Positions 35,487 through 44,581 of a stretch of 64,000 nt of DNA are shown here, one piece after another (positions within the stretch are counted from its first letter, which is position 1; the number at the start of each line of letters is the position of its first letter). Source of the DNA: Fulvivirgaceae bacterium JP3-4 (GTDB taxonomy: Bacteria > Bacteroidota > Bacteroidia > Cytophagales > Cyclobacteriaceae); the NCBI GenBank assembly GCA_029309925.1, contig JARKND010000004.1:496001-560000 (forward strand). The letters are read 5' to 3'. Below the pieces are notes generated by a model that worked only from the letters and a program-made list of their open reading frames with translations, ran no database searches and had not been told where the DNA came from. The position numbers and the translations under genes were made by a program.

Positions 35487-35867
35487 ATGAAAAAAGCATT
35501 TTACCTCGGCAAAACATTCATCGGCTCAATTGCGCTGGTGGTTCTTATGGCGCAGTGTTCGGAAGACGAAATCGTTACTTCGGAAAGCATGGGTAAGGAT
35601 CAATCAACTTACATGGTGGCTACGACCGCAGAAGTTGCCAGTATCTCCGTATCGGGTTTGTACACTGAGATTGTAGAGGAAGTAGCGTGCGCATCCTGTA
35701 CATATATCGTAGGCGAGCGGGAAACAATAATTGACGGCAATGCGCTCGGATTTAAACCAGGAAGCATTATCTGCCTTAAGAAATCGTTGAAGTATCCAGC
35801 ACTCGAATTTGCCAATATGGAAGGCAGCGAGGCGGCCGCGATCACGATCGGCTACTGCGCGGAATAA
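35487..35867 (+). CDS. Small lipoprotein of unknown function
   Basis: 126 residues. Signal peptide with lipobox LMAQC (Cys24), followed by an acidic stretch SEDEIVTSESMG. Later Cys residues (EVACASCTYIV, GSIICLKKSL, IGYCAE) may form disulphides or bind metal. No known domain is recognised. It lies 17 nt after the hydrolase gene on the same strand and is probably cotranscribed, perhaps tethering or assisting it at the cell surface, which is a guess. Confidence 0.7.
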   Translation: MKKAFYLGKTFIGSIALVVLMAQCSEDEIVTSESMGKDQSTYMVATTAEVASISVSGLYTEIVEEVACASCTYIVGERETIIDGNALGFKPGSIICLKKSLKYPALEFANMEGSEAAAITIGYCAE

Positions 35868-35874
35868 CTCCGTG

Positions 35875-36303
35875 TTAGTGACGAAGGGTTTTCATTTTCA
35901 AGGGGCTGAACTTGAGCAGCTGGATAATTTCTTCGTAGAGAAAGAAATTGGTTTCATTGTTAAGTACTACGGTAGCATTACCGGCTGTATTGAAAGTTTG
36001 GGCAATGAGGTTGTAGACTCCCTCGTAAAAAACCCTGTTGATCTTGCGACCGCAGATGATATTCATCACAGTGTCTTTCTCTAGTGTTTGATTTGTTTGG
36101 GCGATTCGCATTACATTCTGGCAATCGACATCGGTTAAGCCGGTGAAATTTGTCATGCGAATCCAGTCAATGAGGTCCCAAAGGGTGGAGTGCAGATCGC
36201 TTTTCGCGTGGAAGGCTTTATACCTGTCATTCCGTATGAAGTAGCGCTTGTTCTCTTCAACTACTTCATAGAACTCATTGGTATTGAGATGGTGAACAAT
36301 CAT
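35875..36303 (-). CDS. Hypothetical protein
   Basis: 142 residues from the ATG at 36303 (MIVHHLNTNEFYEVVEENKRYF in segments); a TTG at 36309 is an alternative. The protein is acidic to neutral, with no signal peptide or membrane segment, several aromatic residues in the first 60, and TVVLNNETNFFLYEEIIQLL near the end. I do not recognise it. The stop is 7 nt from the end of the convergent lipoprotein gene. Coding is supported by the length of the frame and the neat packing. Confidence 0.6.
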   Translation of the reverse strand: MIVHHLNTNEFYEVVEENKRYFIRNDRYKAFHAKSDLHSTLWDLIDWIRMTNFTGLTDVDCQNVMRIAQTNQTLEKDTVMNIICGRKINRVFYEGVYNLIAQTFNTAGNATVVLNNETNFFLYEEIIQLLKFSPLKMKTLRH

Positions 36304-36435
36304 TGGCAATCTCAGGTATTAGTTCAGCTTTTAAAAATAAGGTAGAATTTTTGAAAAGACCTTATCACAAAAGAAAATCACCATAATTTAGTATGGCACA
36401 GTTTTTTACAAAAGCCGACAGACTGCAGTTTCAGC

Positions 36436-36819
36436 CTAGCTTTGGCGTTGTGTCACAAGCTCTCTGAAGTATTTGACAAGCTCCGGGAATTCATAGTCCT
36501 TATCAAATTTTGAAACACCCGCGGGTCCTTCAGCCGAGAAGGACTCGTCTCCGCCATATACGGTAATCGAAATTTTCTTCCCATCCTCAGCCATTTTCAC
36601 TGAACTAAAGAATTTTGACACATTTGAGTCTGGTGAAGTAAGGTCCAGGAAAATGTAATCCGGAATCAACCTTTTTGAGCTCAGCAATTCGAGGGCACGC
36701 TCCTGGGAGAGCACTGCAACAACTACCGTGGCCGGGGATACCTTCTGAAAAGCTTCCGAGAAGGATTGGTGGTCGTCCAGGTCGTCTGAAATCAAAAGAG
36801 CAGTTCTTATTCCTTCCAT
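36436..36819 (-). CDS. Atypical receiver-domain protein (degenerate response regulator)
   Basis: 127 residues from the ATG at 36819; the frame extends upstream with no homology. Receiver-like marks: the acidic pair in LLISDDLDDHQSF, the phosphoacceptor-like Asp59 in YIFLDLTSP, and a Lys near FDKDYEF. The usual Thr/Ser after strand 4 is replaced (ITVYGGDES) and the proline pair of the Lys loop is missing, so the protein may be only weakly phosphorylated or act unmodified. No output domain follows. The divergent XRE-type gene begins about 110 nt away. Confidence 0.65.
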   Translation of the reverse strand: MEGIRTALLISDDLDDHQSFSEAFQKVSPATVVVAVLSQERALELLSSKRLIPDYIFLDLTSPDSNVSKFFSSVKMAEDGKKISITVYGGDESFSAEGPAGVSKFDKDYEFPELVKYFRELVTQRQS

Positions 36820-36930
36820 GAGCGTGCGAAAAATTAAAGAAATAGAAAGTAAATCGTGGAAAAAAAATTGTACCCCTTCAGAACGCTGGCATACAATTTT
36901 TTTGATTTGGTAGCGATAACCAATCTGCAT

Positions 36931-37188
36931 ATGACCAAATCTGAAAAAATATTCAAAAACACTCTTGTGGGTGTTGGTGCAAGCCTGCAGGAGCTTCGCA
37001 TTAAGAAAGGATTTCCGACTGCGAAGTCTTTTACCGAAAAGTATAACCTTCCTGAAATCCAGTACTGGCGAATGGAAAATGGAAAAGCCAATGTCACACT
37101 CAAATCATTATACAAAATCTTACAAATCCACAACGTAAGCTTGCAGGACTTTTTCTGCATGGTAATGAACGAAAAGATTGCAGCTTAA
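36931..37188 (+). CDS. XRE-family helix-turn-helix transcriptional regulator
   Basis: 85 residues from the ATG at 36931 (MTKSEKIFKNTLVGVGASL); a GTG at 36856 would add 25 unsupported residues and overlap the opposite gene's upstream region. The HTH is seen as LQELRIKKGFPTAKSFTEKYNLPEIQYWRMENGKANVTLKSLYKILQIHNVS (read in parts), with WRMENGKANVTLKSL as the recognition-helix and following helix. Such small regulators usually repress nearby promoters; the divergent receiver-like gene shares its upstream region and is the obvious candidate target. This is inference. Confidence 0.8.
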   Translation: MTKSEKIFKNTLVGVGASLQELRIKKGFPTAKSFTEKYNLPEIQYWRMENGKANVTLKSLYKILQIHNVSLQDFFCMVMNEKIAA

Positions 37189-37370
37189 AACTATATAAAG
37201 CTTGACCAGCGACAGTACGCTGCATCTGTCTGTTCCACCACGCCAGCTGTTATCATAATAAAGGTCAGCGGAGCACGGCCCGCGCGTTTCATCTCCTTCC
37301 TTGCCAACCGTCTCAATTTATTTTTTTGTGGTTCCCGTAACCAACACCGGCCAGGTGGCGTCAAACGATT

Positions 37371-38156
37371 ATGGTAAAATACATCACCCTCGCGGTTCTG
37401 CTGTGGGCTTCAATCGCTCAAGGGCAGAACCCAGCCATGACAAAGGAATTTGCAAAGTATTTCATTCGTTATACAGCGGAGAGCGAAAGCCAGCTATCAT
37501 CGTACCTGAAACTGTTTGACAGGGGAATGGTAGAAGTCGAGACATTTTTTGGTAAACAATATGATAGCAAGTTCACGATCAGACTACATCCGAATCGCGC
37601 TTCGCTTGACCGGCAATGGCAACAGGACTGGAAGATGCCCGACTTTAAATCTGAATGCTGGATGGTAGCGAGCGGCATTTCTTCTCAACTTGACCTTATA
37701 TCACCTCACCAATGGAAGTCCGAGTCCTGTGAACATGACTATAAAGACTCGCTTGCCGCAAAAGAATTGATAATACATGAATTGGTTCATGTATTCCACG
37801 GTCAGCAAAATGCTAGCGGAGATTTTTCGCAGGTGGAAAACATAGATTGGTTCGTGGAAGGCCTTGCAACCTACGCGTCCGGTCAGCTGAATGAGAAGCG
37901 CCTCGCTGACGTTAAAGCAGTGATTGCAAACGGGCTCGTACCCTCAACGCTCGATAACTTCTGGACTGGAAAACTTCGTTACGGGTTATCGGGATCAGTG
38001 GTAAAGTTTATCGATCACAAATATGGCCGACAAGTGCTGATCAGTCTACTCAAGACGCAAAAGAAAGCAGACCTGCTTGCTGCGCTGAAAATCGATGAAC
38101 CAACCCTCCTCGACCAATGGAAAAAATTTATTACAGGTGAAAATCCCACTAACTGA
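37371..38156 (+). CDS. Secreted zinc metallopeptidase-like protein (gluzincin, peptidase MA-like)
   Basis: 261 residues with a signal peptide (MVKYITLAVLLWASIAQGQ). The zinc motif is HELVHVFHG (His136, Glu137, His140), and the third ligand is probably Glu163 in WFVEGLATYAS, the gluzincin arrangement used in MA-like peptidases. The length fits a single catalytic domain. Substrate unknown. Its end overlaps the convergent VIT1-like gene by 8 nt. Confidence 0.82.
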   Translation: MVKYITLAVLLWASIAQGQNPAMTKEFAKYFIRYTAESESQLSSYLKLFDRGMVEVETFFGKQYDSKFTIRLHPNRASLDRQWQQDWKMPDFKSECWMVASGISSQLDLISPHQWKSESCEHDYKDSLAAKELIIHELVHVFHGQQNASGDFSQVENIDWFVEGLATYASGQLNEKRLADVKAVIANGLVPSTLDNFWTGKLRYGLSGSVVKFIDHKYGRQVLISLLKTQKKADLLAALKIDEPTLLDQWKKFITGENPTN

Positions 38157-38889
38157 GCACACGCTCGAGGTAGTCACCCAAAAGATAAGCTACCGTTGCC
38201 GCAGCTGCTCCGAGCAATAACGTTTCGGTGATGCTTCGCTGGATGCTGATCCGCGTCACGTAAGTCTTGATATAAGCAATAAAAATGAAAGCAAGCCCCG
38301 TGACGACACACGAGGAAATAAACGGGTCGATCTCCATGTTGCCTGCGTACACGAGGATGTATACGACCAGTGGAACTGCACCAGCAACAATGAACGAGAG
38401 CAATGTTGTGATACCAGATTTGAGTGGCGATTTCTTCTCGAGCGTAAGTCCCAACTCATCTTTCATCATCGTATCAAGCCACACTTGTTTGTTGGCGGTG
38501 ATGCGGTTGACAACCATTTTTAATTCTTCACCCTCGAACCCTTTGTCGCGAAAAATCTCTTCGATCTCCTTTCGTTCAACATCGGGCATGTGTTCAATCT
38601 CCCACTCTTCAATCTTAAGGTGTTTGTTGTAATTGTCCTGCTCCGATTTTTTCGACAGATAACTTCCGATCGACATTGACAAACCATCTGCAAATAAATT
38701 GGCCATGCCAAGGATGAGAATGATGTTAATTCCAAGATCGGCCCCTGCAGAACCCGCCACCACCGCGAACGTTGTCACGATTCCATCAATCGACCCATAC
38801 ACAACTTCCGGCAGGTAAGTCTCAAATCGTTGCATCCACTTGCTGCGGATGTGCCAGCGCTCGTGATGGCCGTCTTGCTGATGCTCCAT
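38149..38889 (-). CDS. VIT1/CCC1-family iron or manganese transporter
   Basis: 246 residues. The first helix pair carries VVYGSIDGIVTTFAVVAGSAGADLG, the family hallmark; GLSMSIGSYLSKKSEQDNY follows, then a cytoplasmic helical region with acidic residues (IEEWEIEHMPDVERKEIEEIF) corresponding to the metal-binding domain, and three further membrane helices (about 155-245). In yeast and plants CCC1/VIT1 loads Fe2+ or Mn2+ into vacuoles; bacterial members are thought to export these ions from the cytoplasm. It is a single gene, convergent with the peptidase gene. Confidence 0.9.
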   Translation of the reverse strand: MEHQQDGHHERWHIRSKWMQRFETYLPEVVYGSIDGIVTTFAVVAGSAGADLGINIILILGMANLFADGLSMSIGSYLSKKSEQDNYNKHLKIEEWEIEHMPDVERKEIEEIFRDKGFEGEELKMVVNRITANKQVWLDTMMKDELGLTLEKKSPLKSGITTLLSFIVAGAVPLVVYILVYAGNMEIDPFISSCVVTGLAFIFIAYIKTYVTRISIQRSITETLLLGAAAATVAYLLGDYLERVLS

Positions 38890-38934
38890 TTTCAGATATT
38901 AAAAGATGAATATAGACGAGAATTGCATAACCAC

Positions 38935-38963
38935 AAAAAAAAGCCCGAAGCAGGCTCCGGGCT
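38935..38963 (-). terminator. Rho-independent terminator of the GH3 gene
   Basis: On the minus strand AGCCCGGAGC pairs with GCTTCGGGCT (38942-38963), with a 2-nt loop plus mismatch, followed by a run of eight T. It lies 24 nt past the stop at 38988. Confidence 0.85.
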
Positions 38964-38987
38964 AAAAACCACAATTTATAAAACTGA

Positions 38988-41312
38988 CTACGGTAACTTC
39001 TTTCTATAACGTGCAACGCGTTTGTCTTTGATGACGCCTTTCCAGTTCAGGCCGAATGCGAAGTCGTATGCATTTCCTTCGCTGTCAACATGCACTTTCA
39101 TATCGTGTGGCACATCTTCCAGCTGCTCCTCAACGGTCTCCATCGATGCTGGCATTTGAACAGGCAACAAGCCAGAAGGCTCAACACCGGTGAGAACCTC
39201 GAGTACTGCCTGATCCTGAACACCAAATCCATACACAATGGCATTTACGTCTTTCTCAAACTCATTAAATACCATTGGCTTGTTGCCCGCAATCACTACT
39301 ACCACCGGCTTACCATTCATCGCAGTCTTTGTGTCCTGGATTACTTTAAGATCCGTGATGTTAGAAGCCGTGAATGATTTTCCTTTGTAAGAGCGATTGG
39401 TGATCGTTGGATCGATTACGGGATCGCCTGCAGCGATGCTTTTCTCGCGCGCAGTGGCCGCGGTGTAAGGCCCGTACTGCAAACTGATGGGCACATAGCC
39501 ATTGCCACCTTTCTCCCGGTCTTCCTTCAGGTAGCCAACACCACCTTCAGGACTTTTTACAAACACGATAGCGAGATCAGCCTTTGAAGGATCTTCTGTT
39601 ACATTGAAATATTTTTTAACGATGTCGAGGTTAACAGGCATTTCAATGCGCTCAGGTGTCGCGTTGCCAAACCAGTCGCGGCCCGCTGCAACCGTGCGCT
39701 TGGGTATATACACGGTTTTCATTTTTGCGAGGGGAAGAACTTTCGCTTTGTTCTTCAGCAGAACGATGGACTTGAGCTGCGCATCATAGCCTGCCTGCAT
39801 GAATTCCGGACTGCCTACAACTGTTTTTGAAATCTTTGGATCGAGGTACGGATTCTCGAAAAGTCCGACCTGAAAGATGTTTGTCAGTAATCGCACGGCA
39901 GATTCTTCAAAACGTTTTCTCATGAACTCCTCTCCATGTTCTTTCACACCGATCTGATAAGCTTCAATCACCGGACCTGCAGCATTGTTTCCTCCGAACT
40001 GGTCCACTCCTGCCATGAGCACTTTGTAGTGTCGCTCCGCTACTGTCTTATCTTCTACGCCCCACGCCTTCCCTAGAAAAACGTCCGGAGTCTTTCCTTC
40101 ATCGGCAGTGATCAGCCAGTCAGTGCAGACAACTCCGTTGTATCCGTATTTATTTCTAAGCAAATCCGTGATGATGTATTTTGAAAATCCATTGCCGACA
40201 TTCTCTTTGTTCTTCTGATCCTGGTTATATGAGATGGTGTAGTACGGCATCACGGCAGATGCCATCTTTGTTTTGCCGGAGAGTTGAAATGCTCCTTTCA
40301 CAAAGGGAATCAGGTGCGTTTCAAAATTATTCCCAGGGTAAACCGCAAACTTACCGTATGCAAAGTGCGCATCCCGGCCGCCCTCTTCGGCACCACCGCT
40401 TGGCCAGTGCTTCACCATCGCGTTGACGCTGTGGTATCCCCACCCGTTGTTAATCTCTGCGCTGCCCGTTGATGTCTGGAAACCATCGATATATGCGCGG
40501 CCCATGTCTGCTGACAAGATGGGATCCTCTCCGAATGTTCCGTTGATGCGGTTCCAGCGCGGTTCAGTTCCAAGATCGATCTGTGGTGAAAGCGCGGTGG
40601 CGATTCCCAGCGCACGGTACTCACGTCCGGCAATGGAGCCAAACTTCTGGACGAGTGCCGGATCAAATGTTGCAGCCAGGCCCAACGCTTCGGGCCACAT
40701 TGAAATCCGACCGCCACTCCCTGCGTTGTATTCTGTGCTCGCTACAACTCCATGACGTGGATCTGAACTTGTGTTTACCGGGATTCCCAAACCAATGCCT
40801 TCAACCAAAGCCTGCACATTGTTATTCCAGCGTGCAGCGATCTCCGGACTCTCTACAGTTGTGATCAGCACGTGGCGCAGATTATCGGCCGTGAGAAAAT
40901 TTTTCTGCTGATCGGAGACATCCGAAGCTGCGGCACCACTTTCAGCAAACAGTTTACCGTTGTATGTGCCGGTGCCGAACCCGCGGGGTCGCGCAGGAAT
41001 TGACTGATGTCCACTATAAAGCATCAGGCCTGCTATCTGTTCGACACTCATTTTCGAAGCAAGGTCTTTGGCGCGTTCATTCACGCTTAAGCGCCAATCC
41101 TCGTATTTGTCAAGCGTTCCATTCTTGTTCAGGTCTTTGAAAGCCAAACCGTCCACGGTTATGATCTTGACACCTGACGAAGGTGCATAGGCAATGGTTT
41201 GCCCTTTTGGATTAGTGATGACTGTAAAATTCTCGGTGCTGGTTTCGCTGCGTTGCTGTCCATAGACGAGCCCGCTCAGCACCAGAAGACATACGGAAAA
41301 GAAGGATTTCAT
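38988..41312 (-). CDS. Glycoside hydrolase family 3 (beta-glucosidase-like), secreted
   Basis: 774 residues from the ATG at 41312 (MKSFFSVCLLVLSGLVYGQ signal peptide). GH3 landmarks: SVNERAKDLASKMSVEQIAGLMLYSG, SSDPRHGVVASTEY, the KHWPSGGAEEGGRD region and YNGVVCTDW, whose Asp is the family nucleophile; a C-terminal GH3 domain and a Fn3-like tail complete the length. The family removes terminal beta-linked sugars or, in some members, N-acetylglucosamine; the substrate cannot be fixed here. The gene stands alone with its own terminator, with no sus-type partners nearby. Confidence 0.9.
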   Translation of the reverse strand: MKSFFSVCLLVLSGLVYGQQRSETSTENFTVITNPKGQTIAYAPSSGVKIITVDGLAFKDLNKNGTLDKYEDWRLSVNERAKDLASKMSVEQIAGLMLYSGHQSIPARPRGFGTGTYNGKLFAESGAAASDVSDQQKNFLTADNLRHVLITTVESPEIAARWNNNVQALVEGIGLGIPVNTSSDPRHGVVASTEYNAGSGGRISMWPEALGLAATFDPALVQKFGSIAGREYRALGIATALSPQIDLGTEPRWNRINGTFGEDPILSADMGRAYIDGFQTSTGSAEINNGWGYHSVNAMVKHWPSGGAEEGGRDAHFAYGKFAVYPGNNFETHLIPFVKGAFQLSGKTKMASAVMPYYTISYNQDQKNKENVGNGFSKYIITDLLRNKYGYNGVVCTDWLITADEGKTPDVFLGKAWGVEDKTVAERHYKVLMAGVDQFGGNNAAGPVIEAYQIGVKEHGEEFMRKRFEESAVRLLTNIFQVGLFENPYLDPKISKTVVGSPEFMQAGYDAQLKSIVLLKNKAKVLPLAKMKTVYIPKRTVAAGRDWFGNATPERIEMPVNLDIVKKYFNVTEDPSKADLAIVFVKSPEGGVGYLKEDREKGGNGYVPISLQYGPYTAATAREKSIAAGDPVIDPTITNRSYKGKSFTASNITDLKVIQDTKTAMNGKPVVVVIAGNKPMVFNEFEKDVNAIVYGFGVQDQAVLEVLTGVEPSGLLPVQMPASMETVEEQLEDVPHDMKVHVDSEGNAYDFAFGLNWKGVIKDKRVARYRKKLP

Positions 41313-41429
41313 AAGTTGTCTGGTTTCATTGTGTAAGGGGTACACAATATATCTCAATTGCGAATGTGAGACAACTCATTTAGACGATCCGGGCCTGTAA
41401 AACCTCAGATGCGCACAAATAATCGACAA

Positions 41430-42209
41430 TTACGGCTGCAGAACAGTGGCCATGTTGCTGCCTGCACGGGCAGTTTCGAATTTCTGGAGTGCCTGAATGT
41501 TTGCGCTTGCTTCCATCTTTCCGAGGGCTTTGGCTTTTTTGTACAGTTCGAGTGCTTCGGTGAGGGCCTCCCGTTTTTTTGCAGGTGCGAGACGCGTCTT
41601 CCGCGCACTTTCCTCCACGGCCAGCGCGCGTGCGTAGACAGCTTCCGCTTCAATATTCCGAAAATCACTTTCCAGTCTGTGCAGGCGCTGCTCGAGTTCA
41701 GCAAGTGCCTGCTGCTTTTCATTTACCTGCGACAGGAGTGTAGTAACTGCCACTTCTTTCTCGGTGGAAATTTCCTGGTTGGTTTGTTCAATGTCTGCAA
41801 TATTTCCCTCAAGCACAGCCACCTCGCTGACACGGATCTGCAATTCACTTTTCACCGCATCCATCATCATAACATAAGCTGAATTCTCGTATTTGGAAGA
41901 CTTCAGCTGTGAATGAAGCGACTTGATCAATTTCTCAGTTTCAAACACATGGTTGTTGATCGCGCGGATTTTTGATGACATTGCTTCGTGTGCGGTCGAA
42001 CCATTGATCCTTGTAAAAGTCACCTGCCTGAGTCCTCTCATGGAATCAATTGATGCAGTGAGTTTCGCGAAATCTGCAATAATCGCCTGACTCCTGGCCA
42101 GTTCGGTGCGTAGAGAATCATTTTGCCTTGCGAGGTTATCGATTTTTTGGGTATTGCATGCAGCACACACAACCGCGGCAAGCAAAAACAGCACAACACG
42201 GGCATTCAT
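41430..42209 (-). CDS. Coiled-coil lipoprotein, function unknown
   Basis: 259 residues from the ATG at 42209; ATG 42215 and TTG 42218 are alternatives. The signal peptide ends in a lipobox (MNARVVLFLLAAVVCAAC, Cys18). The mature protein is almost wholly predicted helix, with heptad-like Leu/Ile spacing (IDNLARQNDSLRTELARSQ, EVAVLEGNIADIEQTNQEIS, QALAELEQRLHRLESDFRN) and ends in a helical region rich in Ala and Lys. Such proteins often bridge envelope components. No domain name is recognised. It lies downstream of, and on the same strand as, the PAP2 gene. Confidence 0.75.
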   Translation of the reverse strand: MNARVVLFLLAAVVCAACNTQKIDNLARQNDSLRTELARSQAIIADFAKLTASIDSMRGLRQVTFTRINGSTAHEAMSSKIRAINNHVFETEKLIKSLHSQLKSSKYENSAYVMMMDAVKSELQIRVSEVAVLEGNIADIEQTNQEISTEKEVAVTTLLSQVNEKQQALAELEQRLHRLESDFRNIEAEAVYARALAVEESARKTRLAPAKKREALTEALELYKKAKALGKMEASANIQALQKFETARAGSNMATVLQP

Positions 42210-42365
42210 AGACATCAATTTTCTTATGAAACGGAAAAAATAATGCCGCTTCGCATAAAACAGCCGATTCGGTCGGTGGACAGCAGAAGCGGCAGTTAGG
42301 CTACGTCTTCAAGATATTAATGAAGTGTTTTCGAGACCATTGGTGTGTAAAAAAGCAACTGGTTG

Positions 42366-43112
42366 TTACGGAAGCGAATTCACACTTTCCGTCTTTCGCT
42401 TCCGCAGAAGTGAAATGATGTTAAACAGAACGATGCAGAAGGTAACCCATATCAAACCACCTACAAAGCCTGCAGCAACATCCGAAGGAAAATGGACGCC
42501 AAGGTAGATGCGGCTGATTCCTATGGACAAAATCGTAATCACGAGAACAATTGCTAAACTGACTTTCAATACGAGTGGTATTTTCGAAACGAGTGTCAGG
42601 TAAATGAGGAAACCATAGAATCCCATCGCACTCATCGAGTGACCGCTTGGAAAGCTGAGTGTGTTAACTTCCACCAGGTGCTCATGTGCGGGCCGCGAAC
42701 GATTGATCACAGATTTTAACAGGATATTGGTTGCTGTTGATAATAGCAACACTAATACGGTCTGCACAATAAATTTCCAGTTCTTATGGCGAAGATAGAG
42801 GTAGGCACCGAGCAGAACACTGATCACAATGTACGCGAAGCGATCACCCATATCGGTCATAAATCTGAAAAAAGAAGTGAGACCGTCAGATCTGAAAGAG
42901 ACAATGTATGCAGAAACACTGTCATCAAACTTTCCCAGTTCATTTTCAGCAAGTTCATCAGTCAGTTCTATAAACGTATTCAGCGCGATGCCAAACAGGA
43001 TGAGAGCAACGCCTATAATAATATAATAGGGAAGCTCCTCCCCTCTCAGGTGGAGCTTCTCGCGTAAAAACTTCTTTATCCAACCGATGATCTTAACCAG
43101 AAAAAACTTCAT
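42366..43112 (-). CDS. PAP2-family phosphatase (undecaprenyl-diphosphate or lipid phosphatase)
   Basis: 248 residues with about six membrane helices. The three signature motifs of the type 2 phosphatidic acid phosphatase family are present: KSVINRSRPAHE (KX6RP), SFPSGHSMSAMGF (PSGH) and SRIYLGVHFPSDVAAG (SRxxxxxHxxxD). These enzymes dephosphorylate isoprenoid or lipid phosphates at the membrane. A soluble basic N-terminus (MKFFLVKIIGWIKKFLREKLHL) precedes the first helix. Which lipid is used cannot be told. A phosphate-regulon link is possible but no TTAACAT box was seen. Confidence 0.9.
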   Translation of the reverse strand: MKFFLVKIIGWIKKFLREKLHLRGEELPYYIIIGVALILFGIALNTFIELTDELAENELGKFDDSVSAYIVSFRSDGLTSFFRFMTDMGDRFAYIVISVLLGAYLYLRHKNWKFIVQTVLVLLLSTATNILLKSVINRSRPAHEHLVEVNTLSFPSGHSMSAMGFYGFLIYLTLVSKIPLVLKVSLAIVLVITILSIGISRIYLGVHFPSDVAAGFVGGLIWVTFCIVLFNIISLLRKRKTESVNSLP

Positions 43113-43176
43113 GTCCCGGAGCTTAATTCTGTCAAGATAGCCAGAAGGGCGAATGCAGCCAAATAATGCAATGTTG

Positions 43177-43545
43177 TCACTTCACAAGCTTCAGCTGGGA
43201 GGCATTCAGGTGCCAGCTGATGCTTTCATCGATCTCTTTATAAAATGGCTCTGCATTAATGTACGTTAATTCGTTTTGGAGGACGTGTTGCAGCAGCGCA
43301 TCGTATTTGTCAAGGTCGAGTCCTGAATTTTTTAAGGTGTATAACTTATCCCTGATACTCTCAAGCTGGCGCGCATCGGGCTTTACCTGAAACTTGTAAT
43401 CAATATAGGAGCCGAGATCGCTGATCAATCGCGTGATCAATCCATTCCGTTGCTCGTCCAATATCTGCCTGACTTTCAACAGCATGATGTTGGGATCCGA
43501 ATCCTCGATCCGTCTGACCCCGTTCAGTGTGCGCAATATTTTCAT
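43177..43545 (-). CDS. Hypothetical protein downstream of the twin-palindrome region
   Basis: 122 residues from the ATG at 43545 (MKILRTLNGVRRIEDSDPNI); an upstream TTG-type start adds nine unsupported residues and would run into the palindromes. The protein is helical and charged, without a signal peptide or known motif; no HTH is visible. It starts exactly beside the first palindrome of the twin operator-like site, so its expression is likely controlled there. A similar 60-nt arrangement on the other side leads to the ThuA-like gene. Confidence 0.6.
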   Translation of the reverse strand: MKILRTLNGVRRIEDSDPNIMLLKVRQILDEQRNGLITRLISDLGSYIDYKFQVKPDARQLESIRDKLYTLKNSGLDLDKYDALLQHVLQNELTYINAEPFYKEIDESISWHLNASQLKLVK

Positions 43546-43594
43546 AACTAATTTAATTAGTTTATAAGGCAAAGGTATTACTAATTTAATTAGT
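43546..43594. promoter_or_regulatory. Twin palindromes between divergent genes, operator-like
   Basis: ACTAATTTAATTAGT occurs twice (within 43547-43561 and 43580-43594), each palindromic around its central base (one mismatch at the centre), with centres 33 bp apart, about three helical turns. Flanking bases extend the first copy to AACTAATTTAATTAGTT. They sit between the hypothetical gene (start 43545) and the ThuA-like gene (start 43691). Confidence 0.6.
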
Positions 43595-43690
43595 TAAAAG
43601 GAAAACGAGAAAAATATGATCCGCGCACAGCGGCATGCTGGTCGTTTGATTTACGCCAGCTATTTTATAAACTTATTAAAAATCGACAGT

Positions 43691-44473
43691 ATGAAATTTA
43701 CGTTTACCGCAACAGTCCTGTTTTGCGTTGTTCTGATAGCAGTTCCAGCTGCCGCACAATTTCCGCGGTTTAAAGTGCTCGCCTTCTTTTCAAACAAGGT
43801 GGAACGCGATCACACGGATTTTTCCCGGGACGCCATCAAATTTTTCAAGACGTTGACAAAGGGCAACGGTTTTGTTTTCGATACGACTAGCAGGATGTCT
43901 GATTTAAACGCAGATAAGTTGAAAAACTATTCACTTATTATGATGCTCAACGATTTCCCGCACACCGCAGACGAACGCGAGGCATTTACAAATTATATGG
44001 AGAACGGTGGTGGATGGCTTGGCTTCCATGTTGCAGCATATAATGACAAAGACACGCACTGGCCATGGTTTGTGCAGTTTCTCGGAGGGGCAGTGTTCCA
44101 CAACAACAACTGGCCGCCAATGCCGGCTAAGCTTGTGATTGAAGACCGTACCCACCCGGTGACGAAAGGAATGCCTGACACTTACATTGCTCCCATCAAC
44201 GAATGGTATCAGTGGCGGCCAAGTCCACGGGAGAACAAGGATGTGAAGGTACTTGCGTCACTCTCGCACGAAAATTATCCTTTTGGTTTGAAAGACATTA
44301 TCCGTGATGGGGATACGCCTGTTGTCTGGACGAACACAAAGTATCGGATGGTTTACATGAACATCGGCCACGGTGATCAGATCTTCACCGATGCAACACA
44401 AAACAAAATGATCATTGCTGCGTTGCGGTATGTTGCGTCTACGGATAAGAAAGGCAATCCGTTCAAAGATTAA
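43691..44473 (+). CDS. ThuA-domain protein (trehalose-utilisation-like), secreted
   Basis: 260 residues from the ATG at 43691 (MKFTFTATVLFCVVLIAVPAAAQ signal peptide); the frame upstream is open but starts in the regulatory region. The ThuA fold (class I glutamine amidotransferase-like) is recognised by FKVLAFFSNKVERDH, YSLIMMLNDFPH, MENGGGWLGFHVAAYND, HPVTKGMPDTYIAPINEWYQW and MVYMNIGHGDQIF. ThuA-domain proteins act on trehalose and other sugars in rhizobia, and many Bacteroidota secreted homologues are uncharacterised. It is preceded by twin palindromes that may control it. Confidence 0.88.
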   Translation: MKFTFTATVLFCVVLIAVPAAAQFPRFKVLAFFSNKVERDHTDFSRDAIKFFKTLTKGNGFVFDTTSRMSDLNADKLKNYSLIMMLNDFPHTADEREAFTNYMENGGGWLGFHVAAYNDKDTHWPWFVQFLGGAVFHNNNWPPMPAKLVIEDRTHPVTKGMPDTYIAPINEWYQWRPSPRENKDVKVLASLSHENYPFGLKDIIRDGDTPVVWTNTKYRMVYMNIGHGDQIFTDATQNKMIIAALRYVASTDKKGNPFKD

Positions 44474-44581
44474 CGAAGGGTACATATACCAAAGGATTTA
44501 CTTTGATTACACGATATTTGTTGTAACTTAGGTAGCGATATCAGCAGCTGAAAAAGACCTTCACCCGAACCCCAATGGTGA

